Shown here: positions 55,856 through 62,569 of the stretch, piece after piece
Position numbering within the stretch: position 1 is the stretch's first letter
Layout: every line of letters starts with the position of its first letter
Source of the DNA: CAYFLR01 sp964343805
GTDB taxonomy: Bacteria > Bdellovibrionota_B > Oligoflexia > CAYFLR01
NCBI GenBank assembly: GCA_964343805.1
Contig: CAYFLR010000020.1
Coordinates: forward strand, 1 to 64,000
Length of the DNA: 64,000 bases
Direction of reading: 5' to 3'
Made by a program: the position numbers and the translations under genes
Notes under the pieces: model-generated
Database searches by the model: none
What the model was told of the DNA's origin: nothing
What the model saw: the letters and a program-made list of their open reading frames with translations, nothing else

Positions 55856-55910
55856 TTAGTTACCGATGTGCCCGGAATAAAATGTTTACTATGTTCCCTG
55901 GATATACCCC

Positions 55911-55959
55911 GTCTGAGGTCCGATCCTGACTTCAGACTGCGGACATCTGACTTCCGACT
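55911..55959. repeat. GACTTC-type microrepeat and hairpin
   Basis: CTGACTTCAGACT (55926-55938) recurs as CTGACTTCCGACT (55947-55959), 12 of 13 matching. GTCTGAGGTC (55911-55920) and GACTTCAGAC (55928-55937) can form a 10-bp stem with one mismatch and a 7-nt loop. It lies directly after the trmH-like stop (minus strand) and could end that transcript, although no T-run follows. Confidence 0.45.
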
Positions 55960-55967
55960 TGACTGAT

Positions 55968-56768
55968 TCAGAGGTTTCTTATTTGCTCTCCCATGGTAAA
56001 AGCCGCCACACTAAATGCCGTAGCCACATTTAAAGAGTTTTTCTTTCCAAAAACAGGGATTTGAATAACATGATCACAAACCTTCAGGGTTTCTTCCGCA
56101 ATCCCCTCTGTTTCATTACCCACTAAAAGAGCAAAGGGATTTTTGGGATATTCTACTTCAAAGACAGAGGGGGCATCTTTTACGGTTTCTAGGGCGTAAA
56201 TGGGGTAATTATTCTCTTTAAACTGCTGCAAAATTACGTCCAGCTCGTCTTCATGACGCCAGGAAATAAGCTCATCAGTCCCCATGGCGGTGCGTTTTGC
56301 TCTTATATTTTCGGGGGTTGGAGTGTAACCTGTTAAAATAATTTCCTTTATTTGGACGCATTCTGCTGAGCGAAATATAGCCCCCACATTGTAAGCGGAT
56401 CGAAGATTGTGGAGAATGGCAGTGACTTTGATGGGAGCGTGCTTTTTTGGGCTACCATCGTATTTGCGAATTTCTAATTGATGATCTTTTAAAGCAGGAA
56501 GTAACTGAATGGGCAGTGGATGGGTTTCTACTAGCAACTGATCCAGGGTAAAAGATTTTTGTAAGAGTTTGTTTAGAGGGGAAAATAATTGTAAGTCTTT
56601 CTCCTTTGAGTCTTCAATCACAGAGAGACATGAGGCCAATTCTTCTGTATGTAATATGCGCTTGTCCTCATCCTCAAAATTGTCCTCTAGCTTTTCTATC
56701 ATCCGCAAAAGCCATTTAATCTTACGTTTGGTGGGAAGTTTTAGAAATTTACCTTGGCTGAAAGTCAC
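55968..56768 (-). CDS. SpoU/TrmH-family RNA 2'-O-methyltransferase
   Basis: A 266-aa SPOUT enzyme with all three knot motifs: motif 1 LRSAYNVGAIFRSAE near residue 127, motif 2 LLVGNETEGI near residue 215 and motif 3 IPVFGKKNSLNVATAFSVA near residue 240. An N-terminal extension (about 100 residues) is acidic and helical. It methylates ribose in tRNA or rRNA; the target cannot be told. It lies 9 nt after the anti-sigma gene, so it may be co-transcribed with it. Confidence 0.9.
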   Translation of the reverse strand: MTFSQGKFLKLPTKRKIKWLLRMIEKLEDNFEDEDKRILHTEELASCLSVIEDSKEKDLQLFSPLNKLLQKSFTLDQLLVETHPLPIQLLPALKDHQLEIRKYDGSPKKHAPIKVTAILHNLRSAYNVGAIFRSAECVQIKEIILTGYTPTPENIRAKRTAMGTDELISWRHEDELDVILQQFKENNYPIYALETVKDAPSVFEVEYPKNPFALLVGNETEGIAEETLKVCDHVIQIPVFGKKNSLNVATAFSVAAFTMGEQIRNL

Positions 56769-56777
56769 AAACGCCTC

Positions 56778-57590
56778 TTATTTGGTTCTCTTTGAGATAG
56801 AGTGAATCACGGTTTTCTTAATATCATAAATTTTAAACTTGTCTCTTATCCATTGATCACTCATCTCTCTAAAATTGGAGAGAGCCTTCTCTGCGTGAGC
56901 AAAGGGAATGGGGCTCTCAGAGTAGATAATGATTACTTTTTCATTGCCTTTATAATCATCGATGACCATGTGCCCTTTTAACTCAATTTGATAAGCCCCG
57001 GCAGAAAGCGGAATGCTTTGTGAGTCTTGGCTGGGGAGAAAGTTAAAAACTCTGCCATCTTCTTGTACGGAGAGGATAAGCGCGTATTTGGATGCCGGGG
57101 AAAGAATAAACTTAAGCCGATCTCCTTGAGCGACTTTTGCAGGTAAAGGTGTGGTGGCAATGGTTCCTGATGGGGTTTCTTGCTGAATAAAAATTTGAGG
57201 AGTCTCGCCCCCCTTAAATTGAATTTGGGATAAATCGGTTCTTTCATAGGGCTTTTGAGATACCAGGTAAAAGGCGAGAAGACAGACAACCCCGATACTC
57301 ATGGTAAAGGCAAAGCGCATGTGAACAGGTGCGAAAAAAGAGCCCGTAGGGGTAGACCTTTCTGGTAGTACTCGCTGTTTGAGCTTGGCTTTGGTGTTTT
57401 CTGCATCCTGCAAAAACAGTTTCATCTTTTCATAGTAGGCCTTAGTTTCCGGTTGGGCCATAATCTTTGCAAGCCGTTCTGCTTTTTCTTCCTCTTTTAA
57501 CAAGCCACCTAGAAGTTCGTCAATTTGCTGGTGGGAAATCCCCTCCTTTTCAGTTCCTAAAACGGACTCAGGATTAATCTTGGGATTCAT
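56778..57590 (-). CDS. Transmembrane anti-sigma factor-like protein with DUF4384-like domain
   Basis: A 270-aa protein: helical cytoplasmic part (residues 1-85, no zinc-finger Cys/His motif seen), one transmembrane helix (near 95-112) and an extracytoplasmic beta domain (about 140-225; GDRLKFILSPASKYALILSV, GRVFNFLPSQ, IPLSAGAYQIEL) resembling DUF4384. The start overlaps the sigma gene by 17 bp, the standard sigma/anti-sigma arrangement, so it probably binds the ECF sigma factor and senses the envelope. DUF4384 frequently accompanies caspase-like proteins, one of which is encoded across the divergent region. Confidence 0.65.
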   Translation of the reverse strand: MNPKINPESVLGTEKEGISHQQIDELLGGLLKEEEKAERLAKIMAQPETKAYYEKMKLFLQDAENTKAKLKQRVLPERSTPTGSFFAPVHMRFAFTMSIGVVCLLAFYLVSQKPYERTDLSQIQFKGGETPQIFIQQETPSGTIATTPLPAKVAQGDRLKFILSPASKYALILSVQEDGRVFNFLPSQDSQSIPLSAGAYQIELKGHMVIDDYKGNEKVIIIYSESPIPFAHAEKALSNFREMSDQWIRDKFKIYDIKKTVIHSISKRTK

Positions 57591-58068
57591 AGTACCACTC
57601 CTTAAACTTATTTTTTAGAACTTGGGTTCGATTAATGATGGTTCTTTTGGTCACTTTCAACAGTTGGGCGATCTCGTCGTGGGTCATCTGGTCAATATAC
57701 TTATAGGTAAAGAGCTCTCTCTCTTCGGAGTTGAGTTTCTTGTTTAGAAAATCTGCAATTTCGATTTGAGAGTGAGGATCATCTTGGTTTTCTGATTCTT
57801 GCTCCAACAGGAGAGCTTGATCGTCCTTGGCTACATGCTCTCGCTTATTAGAAAGTTTGGCAATCTCGTTCAGGCAGCAGTTGGTGGCAATTTTATAGAG
57901 CCAACTTTTGTGGCTGGCAAAGGGAACAAATCGCTTAAGGGATTTTCCAGCTTTGATAAAGACCTCTTGGGTCATTTCTTCGGCTTTTTCCCTGTTTTGC
58001 ATCATGCGATAACACCTTAAATAGATGTAATTAAAATACTTTTCGTAGAGTTGTTCAAGATCCATCAT
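57574..58068 (-). CDS. ECF-type RNA polymerase sigma factor
   Basis: A 164-aa sigma-70 family protein of ECF size. Region 2 is LYEKYFNYIYLRCYRMMQN and AEEMTQEVFIKA; region 4 is LLKVTKRTIINRTQVLKNKF with the HTH. Region 3 is missing, as in ECF factors. It is followed by the overlapping anti-sigma-like gene and divergent from the lipoprotein-caspase operon; a palindrome lies between, so autoregulation is likely. Confidence 0.92.
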   Translation of the reverse strand: MMDLEQLYEKYFNYIYLRCYRMMQNREKAEEMTQEVFIKAGKSLKRFVPFASHKSWLYKIATNCCLNEIAKLSNKREHVAKDDQALLLEQESENQDDPHSQIEIADFLNKKLNSEERELFTYKYIDQMTHDEIAQLLKVTKRTIINRTQVLKNKFKEWYYESQD

Positions 58069-58161
58069 TTTACCTTGATCCGGCTTCTTATAGTAAAGAA
58101 CCAGTTATAAGCCGAAAAAGTGAAAAATAAAAATTAAAAAAAAACTTTTCACCTTTTTGCG

Positions 58162-58178
58162 AGTGAAACGGTTTCACT
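58162..58178. promoter_or_regulatory. Perfect palindrome between sigma and caspase operons
   Basis: AGTGAAACGGTTTCACT has 8-bp perfect arms around a central G (58170). TGAAAC resembles an ECF -35 element, and the palindrome presents it on both strands, so a shared bidirectional promoter/operator is possible. It lies 43 nt before the lipoprotein ATG (58221) and 94 nt before the sigma ATG (58068). Confidence 0.45.
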
Positions 58179-58220
58179 ACTAACAGATGAAATTAAAATC
58201 AATTTTTGAAGGAGTCAGAG

Positions 58221-59213
58221 ATGATGACAAAAGAAGTACAAAAAAAACGTAAAAGTGATTTATGGATGTTGGCCCTTTTAAGCTGTGTTCTTTTATATCT
58301 TTTAGCTGCCTGCGGTATTTCAGTCCATGAGCATGATTCGGAACCTTGGCAATATGATGAAGGATATGAGCAAGGATATGAAGATGGAAAGAAAGCAGGG
58401 CGCTATCAGCGAAGAGAACCTACTCCCGTTGAACCTGAAGAAGAGGTAACCCGTAAGGATACTTTAAAATTACAAGTGGGCGAAAAGCAAGAGGTGATTC
58501 TTCGTTCCTATCGACAAGTGGACACGGAAGGGAATATCACCGTGGTAAAGGTGAATCCTGGAAAAAAAGAGGAAAAAATAACAAAAATAAAAGGAAAAGA
58601 AACTGTTGTTCAAACCTACTTTCCTAAAGGGGTGGACATTGCCTGTTATGGAAAAGAGCCTTTTAGAAAGAAGGGATATGAAGTTCAAGAGTATTTAGCC
58701 GACTTAGAGACACCCACCTATATGCACCTGATGCTTTCTGCCTCCAACATGGACGAGCTATCCATCATTGGAGATGATGAGAGCGGTTTGGAGCAAGCTT
58801 TAAGAAGATCCACTCTTACTTTTACCATCTCAAGAATCAGAGAAGATGAGCAGGGTAAAAAAGAGATTCTTCCCGTTAAAACCTACGAGATAAAAAACCC
58901 TATGGCGGTGGATATCAAACGCAACGACAACTCTGATTTTCTTTTTAAGGTTCAAGTTCTGCCCATCTTTCTAGATGAAAATCTCTTTTCCAGCGGTGAC
59001 TATGCCATTACCGATATTTGGTTGACCTACTTGGCGGGAAAGAATAAATATAGAAAGGTCTCTGGTCCTTGTCCACTTTACAATTTTGAAATAAATGGAG
59101 TTGAGGATGAGATAGTAGCAACTCGCGAAGATCCTACCGACTCGCCCATGGTGATAGTAGAAGATGAAGATGATTCATCCGAGGAAGTTGTAATTGAAGT
59201 GATTGAAGAATAA
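58221..59213 (+). CDS. Lipoprotein with repeated Tyr-Glu motif, first gene of the caspase operon
   Basis: A 330-aa lipoprotein (signal SCVLLYLLAAC near residues 22-32) started at 58221 after AAGGAGTCAG. The N-terminal mature part has a repeated YEQGYEDGKKAG motif. A beta-rich domain follows, and the C-terminal 30 residues are strongly acidic (EDEDDSSEEVVIEVIEE). Family not recognised. The caspase gene starts 27 nt after its stop. It may act as an accessory or ligand of that protein. Confidence 0.7.
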   Translation: MMTKEVQKKRKSDLWMLALLSCVLLYLLAACGISVHEHDSEPWQYDEGYEQGYEDGKKAGRYQRREPTPVEPEEEVTRKDTLKLQVGEKQEVILRSYRQVDTEGNITVVKVNPGKKEEKITKIKGKETVVQTYFPKGVDIACYGKEPFRKKGYEVQEYLADLETPTYMHLMLSASNMDELSIIGDDESGLEQALRRSTLTFTISRIREDEQGKKEILPVKTYEIKNPMAVDIKRNDNSDFLFKVQVLPIFLDENLFSSGDYAITDIWLTYLAGKNKYRKVSGPCPLYNFEINGVEDEIVATREDPTDSPMVIVEDEDDSSEEVVIEVIEE

Positions 59214-59240
59214 CCAAGTTAACTCAATCTTTGGTGGATT

Positions 59241-60899
59241 ATGAACATCAACCTGATCAATATAATTTTGTTAGTTACCTTCTTGGTACCCCTTTCTTTG
59301 GAAGCCTCTCCTCATGATTATGCCATTATCATTGGCCAGCATAGAGGGGGGGACTCCCTTCCTGTTTTAAAGTACTCCCATTTAGACGCCAAAAGATTTT
59401 ATGACGCCCTGCAATTGGTGGGGTCCATAAAACCTGAAAATATGCTCTATGCGGTGGATCAATCTAAAGAGACCATTTTATCCATGATGGATCGGGTTAG
59501 GGAAAGAGTGAATGAGGCCAAGAGAAAGCAGAGTGGAATACGCAGTAAGATCATTTTTTACTATTCCGGTCATGCAGACACCGAAGGTTTGCTTATCAAT
59601 AACGAAAAGATTTCTTACTCTTTGATTAAGCAGTTTTTGAAGAATCCCGACTTTACGATCTCCATTGGAATTTTAGATTCTTGCTACAGTGGGAACATCA
59701 TAGCCCTTAAAGGAGGAGTGGCCAGAAAGGACTTTGGTATCCACATTCAAAACTCTAATGCGGTGAAAGGGATGGCCATATTAGCTTCCTCTTCTGCGAA
59801 TCAAAAAGCTCAGGAGTGGGATACTCTCAAATCATCCCTCTTTACTCACTATGTAGTGACAGGTTTAAAAGGAGCTGCTGATACCAACCATGACAAGGTT
59901 GTGTCTGTTCAGGAACTTTATACTTTTACCCAGTCTCAGGTTTTAGATAAAACCGCCAGTACCTTTGCTCCCAGTCAGAATCCCTCCTACCTGATTCATT
60001 TTAAGGGGGCGGGGAAAGTGGTGGTGGCAAATTTAGAGCAAAGTAAGTCACGAGTGGTGTTTGGTAAGCCTTTACGGGGGACTATGATTATTCAAAACAT
60101 AGTCACTCAAGATGGCCATGAACTAGAAAAGCAGGAGGGAAAAGAGCTGGTGATCCACCTTCCCCCCGGTGAATATAGCATCTCTATGAAAGACCCTACT
60201 AAAGATCAACACTACATCTGGCAAGTGAAGTTAGAGTCCAATGACACCTTTACTCCCAAAATTAAGTACGCGGTTTCCTTGAACCAGGCCCCTTCCGTTA
60301 AAGTGAAGGGAGGTGGAGAGAAAAAAACCTGGAGTGGGGTAATGGATTCAATCCAAGATTATGCGGTTCATGATCTTCCCGGGGCTATATTGGAGAAAAG
60401 CGAAAATTACTTTACTAGGGATCATTCCGAGGACTCATGGAATGCGGGCTTTATGATGGGAGTTCTCTATACTCCTTTGTTAAAGAAATTCATTGATGGA
60501 GGGGGAATCTACCTCCATTTCAGAGAAGTATTCATTGAGACCTCTTTAACGGTGGCCTATGTGGGAAGCTATTATTATGATAGAGGAAGGGAAAGATCTT
60601 ACGATTTAGACAGTTGGCAGTTTATTTGGAATAAGGAGTTTATCAACAGGCGCACTAAAACTGAAATCAGAGCCGGTCTGCTCACTGGATTTTCTTCTGG
60701 ATTAATCAATTATAACGAATATCATAAAAATGATCGCACCCTCACCGGATTAGATGTGGGTGGAAATTTTACTTTTTTTAAGAATGTCTGGCTGATGCGA
60801 CTAGGTATTCAGGTTACTCCCTTTCTATCCCTCTATGCCGACGGCAATAATTTTAGTATCTTATTGCAAAACTGGCTTTTCTTTCGAGCTGAATTTTAG
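59241..60899 (+). CDS. Exported caspase-like protease (peptidase C14) with C-terminal beta-barrel
   Basis: A 552-aa protein. Residues 1-20 form a signal peptide (ILLVTFLVPLSLEA). The caspase-like domain (about 25-250) has the His in FYYSGHAD near residue 114 and Cys in LDSCYSG near residue 147, the catalytic dyad of C14 peptidases. A beta linker (about 250-355) leads to a C-terminal region of about 145 residues with alternating hydrophobic/aromatic strands, ending in WLFFRAEF. A final Phe preceded by amphipathic strands is the usual beta-barrel assembly signal, so this looks like an outer-membrane-anchored protease. Barrel prediction is by eye. Confidence 0.75.
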   Translation: MNINLINIILLVTFLVPLSLEASPHDYAIIIGQHRGGDSLPVLKYSHLDAKRFYDALQLVGSIKPENMLYAVDQSKETILSMMDRVRERVNEAKRKQSGIRSKIIFYYSGHADTEGLLINNEKISYSLIKQFLKNPDFTISIGILDSCYSGNIIALKGGVARKDFGIHIQNSNAVKGMAILASSSANQKAQEWDTLKSSLFTHYVVTGLKGAADTNHDKVVSVQELYTFTQSQVLDKTASTFAPSQNPSYLIHFKGAGKVVVANLEQSKSRVVFGKPLRGTMIIQNIVTQDGHELEKQEGKELVIHLPPGEYSISMKDPTKDQHYIWQVKLESNDTFTPKIKYAVSLNQAPSVKVKGGGEKKTWSGVMDSIQDYAVHDLPGAILEKSENYFTRDHSEDSWNAGFMMGVLYTPLLKKFIDGGGIYLHFREVFIETSLTVAYVGSYYYDRGRERSYDLDSWQFIWNKEFINRRTKTEIRAGLLTGFSSGLINYNEYHKNDRTLTGLDVGGNFTFFKNVWLMRLGIQVTPFLSLYADGNNFSILLQNWLFFRAEF

Positions 60900-60994
60900 T
60901 TTAATATTAATTACATAATTCATATTATTTTGTTTGGGTGCTGATGAGAATCAGATCCAGACTCTTAGTTAAACAGCCGATGAAAGGAATTCTT

Positions 60995-61996
60995 ATGCCA
61001 ATCAAGTTGTTTGTACTCAGCCTTATATTCGGAGGAATGATCTCTTTTAATCTGCAGGCCTTTACGGTTACGACCTGTAAGGGAATCTGCCAGTATCGAA
61101 CTTGGGAAGAGATGGGTGGTAAGAAAAAGGCCAAGTGGAATGCCATCAAATCAGGAGACTCCTTTGCCAAAGAACTTAATGTCAAAACTGGTGCCGGCAG
61201 TGAGATGGAAATCGAAATGGAGAATGGCAATACCGTGGCAGTCAAACCAGATAGTAAAATGGTGGTGCAGCCCGCCAGCGCCTCCAAAACCAAAAAGTCT
61301 TCTGTCTTTTTATTTGTTGGGCGTCTTATTGCCAAAGTTAAAAAAGCAAACAAAGGAAAAAATGGAGTGGATGTCCATGGTCCCACAGTATCTATGGGAA
61401 TTAGAGGGACGACCTTAGAAATGTCAGCGGGGGTCGATGGCTCCTATCAAGCCATTGCCTCAAATGGTTTAGTAGAATTTCAAGATGATTATTACAATCG
61501 CGGGAGAATGAATCATAATCAATCCATCTCAGGGATTGTAGGAAATCGTGAAATGATGCGGGCCACCGTAGAAGGGGATGAGCGTAAATGGGATCAATTT
61601 TTTGCAAAAGCCAAAAAGAATGCGGTGCAAAATGGACCCTCTTTGATTAAGTCAGCTAAAGCCCTGATTGAATCCACTACCAATATTATGCAGCATCTTC
61701 GTAAATCTAATATTGATCTAAACAAAGAGGTGGAGGCCCTCAATAAGCAGGCCAAGGATTTTTACAATCAAGGAAATAAGGATAAGTTTAAAGAGCTGAG
61801 CAAGCAAGGCTATAAGCTTTCCGTTGAAAGCCATCAACGCTTTCGCGAACTTCACTATCTAAAGATTAAGGCAGAGGCAGGAGTCACCTTGTTACATAAT
61901 TTAATTCGTGAGCAGAAAGGTAATATTTACAAGGAAAATCAATGGCTAAGAGGGAAGTTCCACTCTTTTCCAGATTTACTTAATATGTTAAACTAA
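60995..61996 (+). CDS. Exported FecR-domain protein with helical coiled C-terminal half
   Basis: A 333-aa protein; the ATG at 60995 (after AAAGGAATTC) gives a signal peptide (FVLSLIFGGMISFNLQA). The FecR domain (about 25-170) has the pattern GAGSEMEIEMENGNTVAV, VRGTT-like GIRGTTLEMSA and VHGPTVSMG. The C-terminal half is helical and charged (KSNIDLNKEVEALNKQAKDF), perhaps a coiled coil. FecR proteins usually sense ligands and control sigma factors; no transmembrane anti-sigma part is visible, so this one may bind envelope polymers. It follows the caspase gene by 95 nt. Confidence 0.8.
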   Translation: MPIKLFVLSLIFGGMISFNLQAFTVTTCKGICQYRTWEEMGGKKKAKWNAIKSGDSFAKELNVKTGAGSEMEIEMENGNTVAVKPDSKMVVQPASASKTKKSSVFLFVGRLIAKVKKANKGKNGVDVHGPTVSMGIRGTTLEMSAGVDGSYQAIASNGLVEFQDDYYNRGRMNHNQSISGIVGNREMMRATVEGDERKWDQFFAKAKKNAVQNGPSLIKSAKALIESTTNIMQHLRKSNIDLNKEVEALNKQAKDFYNQGNKDKFKELSKQGYKLSVESHQRFRELHYLKIKAEAGVTLLHNLIREQKGNIYKENQWLRGKFHSFPDLLNMLN

Positions 61997-62026
61997 GTGA
62001 TAATATTTTATTTAAAGGAGTGGGCG

Positions 62027-62557
62027 ATGATCAAGCAAGTTGTAAAATGGTCTATGATTTCTATGTTGGTGGCATCTTTTTTAGCTTGTGGCGAAGAGGA
62101 GAAAAAGGCAGGCACAACTACTCAAACTAAAGAGGAAGCTACCACTGCCATAAAGGCGCGAATAGAGAGTTTTGAAAAAAATATCAATGGGAAAGATAAG
62201 AAAAAAATCATTGATGATGTTTCTAAGGATGCAACAGACTATCAATATATTAAGAAAGAAGAGTTCTTTGAGTCCAGTGACTCTACCTCCAGTGGTCTAT
62301 TCAATACCTATAGCTTTGATTATAAAGACTATGAGGTGACTGTGGGGAGTGATATTAAAACCGCCACAGCCAAGGGTAAAATGGATGTGAGTACTCGTGA
62401 TCCTGAGGAGGTGTTCATGGAGGCTCAAGCCTTTGAGATGACCTTTGTTTATGAAGATAGCAAATGGAAAATTAAAACCATTAAGCAGGTGAAAGAGGAG
62501 AACGGAAGCTTGACCAATGTTCTGAAGCTTCTGCTCAGAGAGTTAGATGAGGAGTAG
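62027..62557 (+). CDS. Small acidic lipoprotein
   Basis: A 176-aa lipoprotein (start 62027 after AAAGGAG; signal ISMLVASFLAC, then acidic GEEEKK). The mature domain has alternating beta-strand pattern (YSFDYKDYEVTVGSDIKTATAKGKMDVS, split) and the WKIKTIKQ ending, resembling small SnoaL/NTF2-like lipoproteins. The N-terminal ATG 30 nt upstream is an alternative but lacks a ribosome site. It closes the exported cluster, 30 nt after the FecR gene, and converges on the LysM gene. Confidence 0.7.
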   Translation: MIKQVVKWSMISMLVASFLACGEEEKKAGTTTQTKEEATTAIKARIESFEKNINGKDKKKIIDDVSKDATDYQYIKKEEFFESSDSTSSGLFNTYSFDYKDYEVTVGSDIKTATAKGKMDVSTRDPEEVFMEAQAFEMTFVYEDSKWKIKTIKQVKEENGSLTNVLKLLLRELDEE

Positions 62558-62569
62558 TATCTACTCACT

